Positions 9,954 to 19,298 of a DNA stretch of 64,000 nt are shown here, piece after piece; the first letter of the stretch is position 1, and each line of letters opens with the position of its first letter. Under the pieces are notes generated by a model. It did no database searches, was not told where the DNA came from, and worked only from the letters and a program-made list of their open reading frames with translations. Source of the DNA: Halorubrum sp. GN11_10-6_MGM (GTDB taxonomy: Archaea; Halobacteriota; Halobacteria; Halobacteriales; Haloferacaceae). The position numbers were made by a program, and so were the translations under genes. The stretch spans positions 23,292-87,291 of the forward strand of contig NZ_SGUC01000013.1 in the NCBI RefSeq assembly GCF_005435165.1. The letters are read 5' to 3'.

Positions 9954-10667
9954 ATGACTCGCCTCCGGTTCGCCCTGTTGAACGCCGCCCACGACGGCGC
10001 GAACACCCGTCGGAACTTCCGCCGCGAACTCGACGCAGACCTCGTCGAGTTCGACGCGGTCGCCGGGGACCTCCCCGACCACACCGAGTTCGACGGCGTC
10101 GTGGTGACGGGGTCTCGCTCCTCGGTCTACTGGGACGAGGAGTGGATCCCGCCGCTCGTCGACTACGTCGCCGAGGCCGCCGAGGCCGACGTTCCGGTGC
10201 TCGGCGTCTGTTACGGCCACCAAGTGCTCGCGGAGGCCCTCGGCGGCCGCGTCGCGGGGATGGACGGCTTCGAGATCGGCTACAACGAGATCCGGCAGGT
10301 GCGCGATGACCCGCTGTTCGAGGGGATCGACGAGCGGTTCACCGCCTTCACCACCCACGGCGACGAGGTCGTCGAACTCCCGCCGTCCGCGACGCTGCTC
10401 GCGGAGAACGACCGCGGGGTCCACGCCTTCCGAGACGGGCACTGCTGGGGCGTCCAGTTCCACCCGGAGTACGACGCCGAGACCGCTCGCGAGGTTGCCG
10501 ACGGGAAGCGCGACCAGATCGGCGACGCCCGCGTGGACGGCGTCCTCGAATCGATCACCCCGGCGGCGTACGACGCCGCCTGCGAGGCGAAGGCGCTGTT
10601 CGAGAACTTCACGGCCTACGCCGCGGCGGTGGCCGCCGATCGGGACGCGGTCGCCGCCGACGACTGA
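9954..10667 (+). CDS. Class I glutamine amidotransferase-like protein
   Basis: The 237-residue protein has a single GATase1 domain. The catalytic cysteine sits in VLGVCYGHQVLAEALGG and the histidine-glutamate pair in WGVQFHPEYD, so the Cys-His-Glu triad is complete. An oxyanion-loop pattern VVTGSRSSVYWDEEW precedes it. This type (GMP synthase glutaminase-like) releases ammonia from glutamine for a partner synthase, but no acceptor enzyme is adjacent. The specific reaction is unknown; related haloarchaeal proteins are often mislabelled GuaA. It has its own TATA-like box and is probably monocistronic. Confidence 0.88.
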   Translation: MTRLRFALLNAAHDGANTRRNFRRELDADLVEFDAVAGDLPDHTEFDGVVVTGSRSSVYWDEEWIPPLVDYVAEAAEADVPVLGVCYGHQVLAEALGGRVAGMDGFEIGYNEIRQVRDDPLFEGIDERFTAFTTHGDEVVELPPSATLLAENDRGVHAFRDGHCWGVQFHPEYDAETAREVADGKRDQIGDARVDGVLESITPAAYDAACEAKALFENFTAYAAAVAADRDAVAADD

Positions 10668-10757
10668 TCGGGCCGGTCGTCGCGGACGACTGATCGGGTC
10701 GACCGCATCGGCTCGCGTTCGCCGGTGGCGACCCGTCCGCGCCACCGGTCGAACACC

Positions 10758-10764
10758 CTTATAC
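10758..10764 (+). promoter_or_regulatory. TATA box for the PIN-ATPase gene
   Basis: CTTATAC lies 23-29 bases before the ATG at 10787, matching a leaderless start. Confidence 0.55.
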
Positions 10765-10786
10765 GCCTGCCGGACCGATCCGCTGT

Positions 10787-12676
10787 ATGAACGTAGTACC
10801 GGACACGAGCGCGGTCGTCGACGGCCGCGTGTCCGAACGCGTCGCGGACGGGACCTACGAGTCGGTCACCGTGTTCGTCCCGGAGGCGGTCGTCGGCGAG
10901 CTGGAGTCGCAGGCGAACGACGGGCTCGAATCCGGCTGGGACGGGCTGAGCGAGCTCAAGCGGCTCGCCGATCTCGCCGACGACGGAACGATCGAGCTGC
11001 GGTACGTCGGCGAGCGCGCGAGCGGCGACGCCCGCTCGAACGCCCACGAGGGCGACGTGGACGCGCTGATCCGCGATCTGGCCGCCGACCACGACGCGAC
11101 GCTCCTGTCCAGCGACGTGGTCCAGGCCGAGGTCGCCCGCGCGAAGGGGCTCGACGTCGAGTACGTCGAGCCCGTCGCCCGCGGCGTCGTCGACGAGCTG
11201 CCGATTCAGGACTTCTTCACCGACGAGACGATGTCCGTCCACCTCAAGACGGGAACCGTCCCGAAGGCGAAACGCGGGGCGCTCGGCGAGATGCGCTACG
11301 TCGAGATCGACGACGAGCCCACCGAGGAGGAACAGATGCGCGAGTGGGCCAACTCGATCGTCGATCTGGCGCGCCAGTCGACCGAGGGGTTCATCGAGCT
11401 CTCCGGCGACGGGATGGACATCGTCCAGTTCCGGAACTACCGGATCGCGGTGGCGCGGCCGCCGTTCGCCGACGGGATCGAGATCACCGCGGTCCGCCCC
11501 ATCGCGAAGACGACGCTCGACGACTACGAGTTCGCCGACGAACTGCGCGAGCGCTTCCTCGAACAGAAGCGGGGCGTGCTCATCTCCGGGTCGCCCGGCG
11601 CCGGGAAGTCGACGTTCGCGCAGGCGGTCGCGGAGTTCCTGAACGACAGCGACTACGCGGTGAAGACGATGGAGAAGCCCCGGGACCTCCAGGTCGGCCC
11701 GGAGATCACCCAGTACGGCGCGCTCGGCGGCGAGATGGAGAACACCGCCGACTCGCTGCTCCTCGTTCGCCCCGACTACACCATCTACGACGAGGTCCGA
11801 AAGACGAACGACTTCGAGGTGTTCTCCGACATGCGGATGGCGGGCGTCGGGATGGTCGGCGTCGTCCACGCCTCCCGCGCCATCGACGCGCTCCAGCGGC
11901 TCGTCGGCCGCGTGGAGCTCGGGATGATCCCCCAGATCGTCGACACCGTCGTCTACATCGAGGCCGGCGAGGTCCACACCGTCTACGACGTGACGACGGA
12001 AGTGAAGGTCCCGGCGGGGCTCACGGCCGAGGACCTCGCGCGCCCGGTCATCCAGGTGTCGAACTTCGAGACCGGTCGCCCCGAGTACGAGATCTACACG
12101 TTCAACCGGCAGGTCGTCACCGTCCCGCTGAACGAGGACGGCGACGGCGCCGAAAGCGAGACCGGCGTCGGTCGAATCGCGAAAAAGGAGATCGAACGCG
12201 AGATCAAGTCGGTCGCCCACGGTCACGTCGACGTGGAGCTCAACGGCGACGACGAGGCTGTCGTCTACGTCACCGAGGGGGACATCGGCACCGTGATCGG
12301 GAAGGGTGGCGGTCGGATCGCCGACATCGAGAACCGGCTCGGGATAGATATCGACGTCCGCACGCACGACGAGAAGCCCGGCGGGTCGGGGACGAGCGCC
12401 TCCGGCGGCGCCGCGGGGGGCGGCCGCGGCGACGGACAGGTGGGCGCGGAGCGCGGGACGGTGGTGGCGCCGGAGATCACCTCCCGCCACGTCGTCATCG
12501 ACGTCGACGACGAGGTCGGCGAGACGGTCGAAGTGCGCGCCGACGGCGAGTACCTCTTCACCGCCACCGTCGGCCGCGGCGGCGAGGTCCAGGTCTCCCG
12601 CGGCTCCGCCATCGCCGAGGAACTGGAGGACGCGATCGACCGGAACCGGACGGTGACGGTCGTGCCGGCGCGCTGA
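10787..12676 (+). CDS. PIN domain - PilT-type ATPase - KH domain protein (PINA family)
   Basis: The 629-residue fusion protein has a PIN nuclease-like domain (1-130) with acidic residues D6, E40, D90 and D110. A RecA/VirB11-type ATPase follows, with Walker A GSPGAGKST (268-276) and Walker B TIYDE (around 332-336). A KH RNA-binding domain contains VIGKGGGRIADIE (about 503-515), and a small C-terminal domain completes it. In Sulfolobus a homologue (PINA) forms hexamers and promotes Holliday junction migration with Hjm and Hjc; transfer of that role here is inference. The PIN acids appear intact. A glycine-rich linker (about 530-550) separates the KH and C-terminal parts. Own promoter; no cotranscribed neighbour. 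Confidence 0.88.
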   Translation: MNVVPDTSAVVDGRVSERVADGTYESVTVFVPEAVVGELESQANDGLESGWDGLSELKRLADLADDGTIELRYVGERASGDARSNAHEGDVDALIRDLAADHDATLLSSDVVQAEVARAKGLDVEYVEPVARGVVDELPIQDFFTDETMSVHLKTGTVPKAKRGALGEMRYVEIDDEPTEEEQMREWANSIVDLARQSTEGFIELSGDGMDIVQFRNYRIAVARPPFADGIEITAVRPIAKTTLDDYEFADELRERFLEQKRGVLISGSPGAGKSTFAQAVAEFLNDSDYAVKTMEKPRDLQVGPEITQYGALGGEMENTADSLLLVRPDYTIYDEVRKTNDFEVFSDMRMAGVGMVGVVHASRAIDALQRLVGRVELGMIPQIVDTVVYIEAGEVHTVYDVTTEVKVPAGLTAEDLARPVIQVSNFETGRPEYEIYTFNRQVVTVPLNEDGDGAESETGVGRIAKKEIEREIKSVAHGHVDVELNGDDEAVVYVTEGDIGTVIGKGGGRIADIENRLGIDIDVRTHDEKPGGSGTSASGGAAGGGRGDGQVGAERGTVVAPEITSRHVVIDVDDEVGETVEVRADGEYLFTATVGRGGEVQVSRGSAIAEELEDAIDRNRTVTVVPAR

Positions 12677-12825
12677 GACGTTCCCGGACCGACTCCGGCT
12701 GCCGAGACGGCGCCGGTTCCGCGCTCTCGCGACAGGCGCACAGACGTTTCCGAACACTGTCACGTCGTCGTACGACGCGGTGACGTACCACGATCGACGT
12801 ACCGTATTCCTCCTGAAAGATAACG

Positions 12826-12832
12826 CTTTTTT
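12826..12832 (+). promoter_or_regulatory. TATA box for citrate synthase
   Basis: A T-rich box (CTTTTTTG) lies 24-30 bases before the ATG at 12856. It is one of the clearest leaderless promoters in the window. Confidence 0.55.
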
Positions 12833-12855
12833 GCCGTTGGTCGGAACGACGTAGT

Positions 12856-14001
12856 ATGGCCGATGAGTTAAAGCGCGGGCTCGAGGGCGTCCTCGTCGCG
12901 GAGTCGGATCTGAGCTACGTCGACGGCGAGGTCGGGAAGCTCGTGTATCGCGGGTACGACATCGAGGACCTCGCGCGCGGCGCGAGCTACGAGGAGGTGC
13001 TGTACCTCCTGTGGCACGGTTCCCTGCCGACCGCCGCGGAGCTCGACGCGTTCGCCGCCGACCTCGCGGCGGAGCGCGAGGTGGACGACGACGTCATCGA
13101 GACGATCCGCGCGCTCGCCGACGCCGGCGAGCGACCGATGGCCGCGCTCCGGACCGCGACGTCGATGCTGTCCGCGTACGATTCCGACGGCGAGAGCGAC
13201 GACGACGGAGAGGCCACCCTCCGTCAGGGCCGACGGATCACGGCGAAGATCCCGACGATCCTCGCCGCGTTCGAGCGCGTTCGACAGGGCGAGGAGCCGG
13301 TCGCGCCGGACCCCGACCTCTCGCACGCCGGCAACTTCCTCTACATGCTCACCGGGACCGAGCCGGACGACGTGAGCGAGGAGACGTTCGACATGGCGCT
13401 GACGCTCCACGCCGACCACGGGCTCAACGCCTCCACGTTCACCGCGATGGTGATCGGCTCGACGATGGCCGACGTCTACTCCGGCGTCACCGGCGGGATC
13501 GGCGCGCTCTCCGGCCCCCTCCACGGCGGCGCCAACCAGGACGTGATGGAAGTGCTCCACGAGGTCGACGCCTCCTCGAAGGACCCCGTCGAGTGGGTGA
13601 AAGACGCCCGTGACGACGGGCGGCGCATCCCCGGCTTCGGCCACCGCGTCTACAAGGTGAAAGACCCCCGCGCGAAGATCTTAGAGGAGAAGCTTCGCGA
13701 CCTCGCCGAGTCGTCCGGCGACACCAAGTGGCTCGATTACACCACCGCTATCGAGGAGTACCTCACCGACCAGGGGCTCGTCGAGAAGGGGATCGCTCCG
13801 AACGTCGACTTCTACTCCGGCTCCGTCTACGACTCGCTCGGCATCCCCGTCGACATGTACACGCCCATCTTCGCGATGAGCCGCGTCGGCGGCTGGATCG
13901 CTCACGTCGCCGAGTACCAGGAGGACAACCGGCTCATCCGCCCGCGCGCCCGCTACACCGGTCCCGAGGACTCCGAGTTCGTTCCGATCGACGAGCGGTA
14001 G
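12856..14001 (+). CDS. gltA: Citrate synthase
   Basis: The enzyme condenses acetyl-CoA and oxaloacetate at entry to the TCA cycle. Its 381 residues are in line with the compact archaeal/Gram-positive type. Active-site residues are visible: H188 in LHADHGLNASTF, H223 in SGPLHGGANQDV, H263 in GFGHRVYKVKDPRA and D318 in NVDFYSGSVYDSLGIP. The arginine-rich end RLIRPRARYTGP is also present. An acidic insertion (about residues 110-120) fits salt adaptation. korAB, a later TCA step, lies 1.5 kb downstream on the other strand. The symbol citZ is used for the same gene in some haloarchaeal annotations. Confidence 0.97.
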   Translation: MADELKRGLEGVLVAESDLSYVDGEVGKLVYRGYDIEDLARGASYEEVLYLLWHGSLPTAAELDAFAADLAAEREVDDDVIETIRALADAGERPMAALRTATSMLSAYDSDGESDDDGEATLRQGRRITAKIPTILAAFERVRQGEEPVAPDPDLSHAGNFLYMLTGTEPDDVSEETFDMALTLHADHGLNASTFTAMVIGSTMADVYSGVTGGIGALSGPLHGGANQDVMEVLHEVDASSKDPVEWVKDARDDGRRIPGFGHRVYKVKDPRAKILEEKLRDLAESSGDTKWLDYTTAIEEYLTDQGLVEKGIAPNVDFYSGSVYDSLGIPVDMYTPIFAMSRVGGWIAHVAEYQEDNRLIRPRARYTGPEDSEFVPIDER

Positions 14002-14009
14002 CGGACCCC

Positions 14010-14030
14010 GACCGTCCCTTTTCGTCCCGT
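14010..14030 (+). terminator. Likely terminator after citrate synthase
   Basis: Pyrimidine-rich CGTCCCTTTTCGTCCCGTTC begins about nine bases after the stop. Position and composition suggest transcript release; there is no strong hairpin. Confidence 0.4.
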
Positions 14031-14112
14031 TCTCGCCCGGCTCCGCCGTCCGAACGTCGCGATTTCCGTTAGTCCCGCGTCGAACACCGGCGGCCAGCCG
14101 TCGGTCCGCTCT

Positions 14113-15348
14113 TCAGACCCCGAACCGCTCGCGGGCGTACTTCGCGAGCAGCGGGACGTCGTCGAGGTGGAGCAGCCGCGCCATCCCCGCCTTCTCGCCG
14201 CGGTTCGCCTTCGCGAGGACGTCGTCGTCGGTCTCTTGGAGATCCCTCAGGAGCCGGTCGTACCGCTCGTTGGGCGCGAGATACAGCAGCTCTGTGAGCG
14301 CCAACCGCGACTCTGCGCGCGGCGCCACGTCGCGGTGCCACAGCGTCTCGTACACCGCGAGACTCTCCGCGTCGAGGCGCCGCTCCGAGTCGGTGAGACA
14401 GCGGTCGACGGTCGCCGCGGCGGCGCGGGCGGACTTCATTCCCTTATGAATCCCCTCGCCCCACAGCGGGTCGATGCTCGGCACGGTGTCGCCGATCGCG
14501 AGGAAGCTGTCCGTGTGCATCTGTCCCGGCCGCTGGATGTGCGCGGAGCCGCGGTGGACCTTCTCGTCGATCCGCTCGGCGTCGGCGAACCGGGGGTCGC
14601 GGCCGATCCAATCGTCGAGGTACCCGTCGACCGTCTTGCCGGCCTCGGCGAACTCGCGGTGGCGGTCGTTCTGGATGTAACAGAGGCCGACCTTCGCGGT
14701 GTCCTCGCCGGTCGCGAAGATCCACGAGTAGCCGCCGGGCGCGATGTTGTGGTCGAGACGGAGCATCATCGCGCGTCGGAGGTCGGCGTATCCGGGGTGG
14801 TTCGTCTCGACGCCTTCCATCTCGTACTCGATGCCGATCGCCTGATTCTCGCGTTCGAGGTCGACGACGTCCAGCGCGCTCGCGAGCGGCGCGGCCGGCC
14901 CGGTGGCGTCAATCACGACGTCGGCGTACAGCTCCTCGTCGCCGTTGTATCGAACCCCTTCGATGACGCCGTCGTCGTCGAGGATCGGCCGCGAGACTCG
15001 CGCGTCGAAGCGATACTCCGCGCCGTTCTCGCGGCCGTCGGCGACGAGGAACCGCTTGAACTCCGCGAACTCCAGTACCGCCCCCGGCTGGTAGCTCTCG
15101 TAGTACTCGTTGGGGGACTCCAACACGACGTCGTCGGTGTACGACATCACGACGTCGTCGGGAATCCCGAAGGAGGACATCATCGACGGGAACGTGCCGG
15201 CCGTCGATTTGTTGCTCTGTCGCGGGAACTCGTCTTCGGACTCCGTCTCTAAGACGACGACGTCGTAGTCGCGCGTCGCCAGGTCGCGGGCGCACTGCGC
15301 GCCCGCCGGACCGGCACCGGCGATAGCGACGTCGTAGCGATCAACCAT
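14113..15348 (-). CDS. Geranylgeranyl reductase-family FAD oxidoreductase
   Basis: The 411-residue flavoprotein has an N-terminal FAD-binding Rossmann motif (VAIAGAGPAGAQCARDLA) and a second FAD contact, DSFLAIGDTVPSIDPLWGEG. Together these match the geranylgeranyl reductase family. Members saturate isoprenoid chains of archaeal membrane lipids (digeranylgeranylglycerophospholipid reductase) or of quinones. Haloarchaea carry several paralogues, so the exact substrate cannot be fixed from sequence. There is no membrane helix; these enzymes act at the membrane surface. A possible TATA element (CCTAATTAC, minus strand, near 15376-15385) precedes the ATG. It converges on citrate synthase. Confidence 0.82.
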   Translation of the reverse strand: MVDRYDVAIAGAGPAGAQCARDLATRDYDVVVLETESEDEFPRQSNKSTAGTFPSMMSSFGIPDDVVMSYTDDVVLESPNEYYESYQPGAVLEFAEFKRFLVADGRENGAEYRFDARVSRPILDDDGVIEGVRYNGDEELYADVVIDATGPAAPLASALDVVDLERENQAIGIEYEMEGVETNHPGYADLRRAMMLRLDHNIAPGGYSWIFATGEDTAKVGLCYIQNDRHREFAEAGKTVDGYLDDWIGRDPRFADAERIDEKVHRGSAHIQRPGQMHTDSFLAIGDTVPSIDPLWGEGIHKGMKSARAAAATVDRCLTDSERRLDAESLAVYETLWHRDVAPRAESRLALTELLYLAPNERYDRLLRDLQETDDDVLAKANRGEKAGMARLLHLDDVPLLAKYARERFGV

Positions 15349-15523
15349 ATACTCGTGAATACGGACCCACGTAATTAGGCTTGCTGAAACCCGACGAAAA
15401 ATCAGCCTGACCCCGCTCTTTCGCCCGGTTTTGGCGGTCGCGAAAGGTCGGAATACGCTGGCGTTACGCGGGGAACTGAACCGCCGTCGACGGCGGTCCG
15501 GTCCGACAGTCCCGGCGACCGGG

Positions 15524-16390
15524 TCAGTAGAACTCGCGGACGAGGTCGGTCGCGCTCTCGGGGGCGCCGTCCGGGATGACGGACATGTCTTCGTCGACGC
15601 CGTGCTGCTCGTGGTACGGCACCGACGACTCGTCCTTGTAGATGACGCCCTGGTGTTCCTTCTCGTTGTCGAGGATGACGTCCTTCGCCGCCTCGCGGTC
15701 GGTCGGATCGTACCCTTCCTCCTCCTTCAGGTCGACCAGCGAGTCGCGGAAGTAGTCGTACGTGTCGACGTCGTTGAACGTGACACAGGGCGAGTAGACG
15801 TTCACGAAGCCGAACCCGTCGTGCTCGATCGCCTCTTGGATGATCTCCTGGTGGCGGAGCGCGTCGGAGGAGAACGACTGCGCGATGAACGTCGCGCCCG
15901 AGGCGAGCGCCAGCGCGTGCGGGTTCACCGGGGGCTGTTTCGGTCCCTCGGGGCTCGTCGACGTCTCGAAGTCCTCGCGGGAGGTCGGGGAGGCCTGCCC
16001 CTTCGTCAGTCCGTAGATCCGGTTGTCCATCACGACGTACGTCATGTCGACGTTGCGCCGGACCGCGTGGACGAAGTGGCCCGCGCCGATGGAGTAGCCG
16101 TCGCCGTCGCCGCCGGCGACCATCACTTCGATGTCGGGCCGGGCCATCTTGACGCCGGTGCCGACGGGGAGCGCGCGCCCGTGAACGCCGTGGAGCGCGT
16201 AGCTGTGCATGTACGTGCCGATCTTACCGGAGCAGCCGATGCCGGCGACGACGAAGGTGTTGTCGGGGTCGTTCCCCGTCTCCGCCAGCGCCTTCATCAT
16301 CCCGTTCATCGTGCCGAAGTCGCCGCACCCCGGGCACCACGTCGGCTGCTTGTCGGACTTGAAGTCGGTGAATCGAATGTCTGAGCTCAT
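15524..16390 (-). CDS. korB: 2-oxoglutarate:ferredoxin oxidoreductase beta subunit
   Basis: The beta subunit (288 residues) binds thiamine diphosphate and an Fe-S cluster. Visible are CPGCGDFGTMNGM near the N-terminus (first cluster cysteines), the TPP motif VMVAGGDGDGYSIGAGHFVHAVRRN and the third cysteine in VVAGIGCSGKIGTY. It starts three bases after korA ends and forms an operon with it. I assign it as Kor rather than Por because the 586/288 lengths differ from the second pair at 45973-48809 (631/312), which matches the described Halobacterium pyruvate enzyme. Substrate assignment is therefore by family knowledge. Confidence 0.88.
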   Translation of the reverse strand: MSSDIRFTDFKSDKQPTWCPGCGDFGTMNGMMKALAETGNDPDNTFVVAGIGCSGKIGTYMHSYALHGVHGRALPVGTGVKMARPDIEVMVAGGDGDGYSIGAGHFVHAVRRNVDMTYVVMDNRIYGLTKGQASPTSREDFETSTSPEGPKQPPVNPHALALASGATFIAQSFSSDALRHQEIIQEAIEHDGFGFVNVYSPCVTFNDVDTYDYFRDSLVDLKEEEGYDPTDREAAKDVILDNEKEHQGVIYKDESSVPYHEQHGVDEDMSVIPDGAPESATDLVREFY

Positions 16391-16393
16391 TGG

Positions 16394-18154
16394 TTACGCC
16401 TCCACCCCCGCTTCGAGGGTCGACTTGATCTCCGCTGCGAGTTCGTCGGCCTTGTATCGCACGCCGTTGTACTTGTTCACGCGGTCGACCCGTTCGAGCA
16501 CGTCGTGCTCCACGAGGTCCGCGAACTGCCCCTGCTCGTTACACTCGACGACGACCGTCGTCTCCGCGGCCGCGACGTCCTCGGAGAGGTCCGGTCGCGG
16601 GAAGATGTACGGGACCGAGAGGACCCGCACGTTCTGCCCCTCGTCGTCGAGAATCTCGACCGCCTCGGCGAGCGCGCCCTCGTTCGACCCCCACGTGATC
16701 ACGAGGTCGTCGGCGTCCGCGTCGCCGAACTCGCGCGGGCTCCAGTCCTCGCGCTCGCGGGCCGTCTCGACCTTCCGGTTGCGCTTGTCGACCTGCTCGA
16801 CGCGCATCTCCGTGTCCTCTGTCCGGCGGCCCTGCTCGTCGTGTTCGAGGCCGGTAGACATGTGCGCGCCGTCGGCAGTGCCGGGGAACGCCCGCGGCGA
16901 GATCCCGTCGTCGGTGATCTCGTGGGGCTGGAAGCCGCCCGACTCGCTCATGTGGTCGTCGATCGTCGCCTCGTCGACGACCTTGCCGCGGTCGATCTCC
17001 ACTTCGTCCATGTCGAAGGTGTCGGGGGAGAACGTCTGCTCGGTGACCGCCATCGAGAGGTCGGCGGTGAGGTAGACGGGGAGCTGGTACTTCTCGGCGA
17101 GGTTGAACGCCTCGACCGTCTTCCAGAAACACTCGTCGATGGTGGTCGGCGCGAGGACGAACCGCGGCACCTCGCCGTGACCGCCGTACAGCATCTGGTT
17201 CAGGTCGCCCTGCTCCTGTTTCGTCGGCATCCCGGTCGAGGGCCCCGAGCGCATCACGTTACAGATGACGAGCGGCGTCTCCGAGGTGGCGATGAGGCCG
17301 AACGTCTCGGTCATCAGGTCGATCCCCGGGCCGGAGGTCGCCGTCATCGCGCGGGCGCCGCCGCGGGCCGCGCCGAGCGCCATGTTGATCGCGGACAGCT
17401 CGTCTTCCGCCTGGACGACGTGGCCGCCGTAGCGCTCGATGCGTCCGGTGAGATACGTCATCACGTCCGTCGCGGGCGTGATCGGGTAGCCGGCGTAGAA
17501 GCGACAGCCCGCCGCGATGGCGCCCATGCCGATCGCCTCGTCGCCGTTGAGGAGGACGTAGTCCTCGTCGGTGGTCTCCAGGTCGTAGTCGAACTCGCGG
17601 TCCGCGTACTCGTCGGCGACGTAGTCGCGGCCGGCGCGGGCCGCCTCCTTGTTGTTGTCGACGAGCTTCTGTCCCTTGTCCTTGAACCGCTTTTCGAGCG
17701 CCGAGTCGAGGTTCTCGATGGGGAACTCGGCGACCTCGCAGGCCGCGCCGAGCGCGACGACGTTCCGCATGATCGCCCCGCCCGCGTCCTCGGCGAGGCT
17801 CTTGAGCGGCACGTCGAGCCCGATCATCCCCTCGGGTATCTCGACGTCCTGCATCGTGGTCCGCTCGCCGTCGTAGATGATCACCGACCCCTCGTGGAGC
17901 TCGTCGAGGTTCTCCTCGATCGTCCGGGGGGTAAGGGCGATGAGCACGTCGAGCCGGTCAACGACGCTCTGTACCTTGTCGACGGACGTTCGCACCTTGT
18001 AGGCGGTGTAGCCGCCTCGGATCCGCGATGCGAAGTCCTTCGACGTGAACACGTGTCGACCCGCGCGGGAAAGCGCCTGTGCGAAGATCTTTCCCGTCGA
18101 GTCGATGCCGTCGCCGGCCTCTCCGCCGACAGCCCAGTTGAAATCCGCGGCCAT
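16394..18154 (-). CDS. korA: 2-oxoglutarate:ferredoxin oxidoreductase alpha subunit (gamma-alpha fusion)
   Basis: This 586-residue chain fuses the gamma domain at the N-terminus (NWAVGGEAGDGIDSTGKIFA; ASRIRGGYTAYKVRTS) to the alpha domain (GMGAIAAGCRFYAGYPITPA; TATSGPGIDLMTETFGL). The complex oxidises 2-oxoglutarate with coenzyme A to succinyl-CoA and reduces ferredoxin, replacing the NAD-linked dehydrogenase. The alpha chain forms the TPP and CoA pocket with KorB. A TATA-like CTTTTGATGA (minus strand, 18182-18191) precedes the start. All family landmarks are present, with no truncation. Confidence 0.9.
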   Translation of the reverse strand: MAADFNWAVGGEAGDGIDSTGKIFAQALSRAGRHVFTSKDFASRIRGGYTAYKVRTSVDKVQSVVDRLDVLIALTPRTIEENLDELHEGSVIIYDGERTTMQDVEIPEGMIGLDVPLKSLAEDAGGAIMRNVVALGAACEVAEFPIENLDSALEKRFKDKGQKLVDNNKEAARAGRDYVADEYADREFDYDLETTDEDYVLLNGDEAIGMGAIAAGCRFYAGYPITPATDVMTYLTGRIERYGGHVVQAEDELSAINMALGAARGGARAMTATSGPGIDLMTETFGLIATSETPLVICNVMRSGPSTGMPTKQEQGDLNQMLYGGHGEVPRFVLAPTTIDECFWKTVEAFNLAEKYQLPVYLTADLSMAVTEQTFSPDTFDMDEVEIDRGKVVDEATIDDHMSESGGFQPHEITDDGISPRAFPGTADGAHMSTGLEHDEQGRRTEDTEMRVEQVDKRNRKVETAREREDWSPREFGDADADDLVITWGSNEGALAEAVEILDDEGQNVRVLSVPYIFPRPDLSEDVAAAETTVVVECNEQGQFADLVEHDVLERVDRVNKYNGVRYKADELAAEIKSTLEAGVEA

Positions 18155-18530
18155 GTGCTATGCGCTAGGTTCCGGCGGACTCATCAAAAGGCTTCTGGAA
18201 GGAGCCACCGAGGCATTTCTGGACGAACGCGTTCAATCTCGCGAATATTGTCGCTCTAGACGGCGCAGTCGGACACAAATAAGAGAAAATTGAACGTTCG
18301 TCCACCACATTCCTCACGATCGACCCCACGTGTCGGACCGGTTTTCGACGATCATCGAACGCCTCGGGTCGCAGTGGGCCTCCCCGGCGCGCGTCGTCGG
18401 AGTCGAGAGCCGGTACCGGCGCGTCGGCGAGGGCCGTGTTCCGTCTCCGGGGCGCCCCGCGGCCAGTTTCGACACGGGCAGGACCGACGCCGACAGGAAG
18501 GCGTTTGTGTCTCCCTCGCCGATCCGGCGT
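18155..18530. other. Intergenic region with divergent promoters
   Basis: This region separates korA from the flavoprotein gene at 18531. It holds the korA promoter and an AT-rich patch near 18268-18296 (ACACAAATAAGAGAAAATTG). Next to the plus-strand gene is a TATA-like GCGTTTGTGTC about 22-32 bases before 18531. A plus-strand frame open from 18330 runs into that gene but lacks a promoter at its own start. I see no RNA gene here. Confidence 0.4.
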
Positions 18531-19175
18531 ATGGACACGACAGCGACGGTCGAGTCGGTCGAGCAGGTCGGCCCCGACACGTACGCCCTCAGCTTTCGCG
18601 CGCCCGAGGGCTTCGCGGCCGAACCCGGACAGTTCGTGAAGCTCGGCACCGAGATCGACGGCGAGTCGGTCGCGCGCTTTTACACGCTCTCCTCGCCGCG
18701 CGTCGGCGAGACGTTCGAGGTCACGGTCGGCATCGACCCCGACGACGGCGGCGAGTTCTCGGCGTTCCTCGCCGGCGCCGAGGCGGGCACCGAGATGACG
18801 CTCTCCGGCCCCTTCGGCGACCAGCACTACGACGGCGAGCCCCGCGCGGTCGTGATCGCGGGCGGCCCCGGGGTCGGCCCCGCCGTCGCCATCGCGGAGC
18901 GCACCCTCGACGAGGGCGCCGAGGCCGCGGTCGTCTACCGCGACGACGACGTCGCCCACGCCGACCGGATCGACGCCCTCCGCGAGCGGGGCGCCGTGGT
19001 CCGCCTCCTCGACGCGGACGATCCCCTGACAGACGCCGTCGCGGACGTCCTCACCGACGTGGACGGCGAGACCGTGTTCGTCTACGGGTTCGCGGACCTC
19101 GTCGCCGACGCCGAGGCCGCGGTCGACGCCGCGGGCGGCGACGCGGACGCCGCGAAGGTCGAGAACTTCGGGTAG
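18531..19175 (+). CDS. FAD-binding ferredoxin reductase-type oxidoreductase
   Basis: The 214-residue protein resembles the ferredoxin-NADP reductase superfamily without a ferredoxin domain. The flavin-binding barrel contains ARFYTLSSPRVGETFEVTVG (RxYT/SxxS-type FAD contact) followed by GTEMTLSGPFGDQHY. A nucleotide-binding domain has VVIAGGPGVGPAVAIAERTL, where GGPGVGPA is the phosphate-binding turn, and ends with VFVYGFADLVADAE. The start ATG at 18531 was chosen over an upstream in-frame start at 18330 because homology-like sequence begins there and a TATA-like box lies at the right distance. The electron partner is unknown. Confidence 0.87.
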   Translation: MDTTATVESVEQVGPDTYALSFRAPEGFAAEPGQFVKLGTEIDGESVARFYTLSSPRVGETFEVTVGIDPDDGGEFSAFLAGAEAGTEMTLSGPFGDQHYDGEPRAVVIAGGPGVGPAVAIAERTLDEGAEAAVVYRDDDVAHADRIDALRERGAVVRLLDADDPLTDAVADVLTDVDGETVFVYGFADLVADAEAAVDAAGGDADAAKVENFG

Positions 19176-19298
19176 GCGCGGTCGCCGGACGGGTCCCTCC
19201 TCGTCGCGGCTTCGCTCGCCTGCGAGCGCCGCGCCGTCTCCGCGGCCTCCTCCGCCGGTGCCGCCACGCTTTAGCTACCCCGCCCGAGAGGGTCGGGT

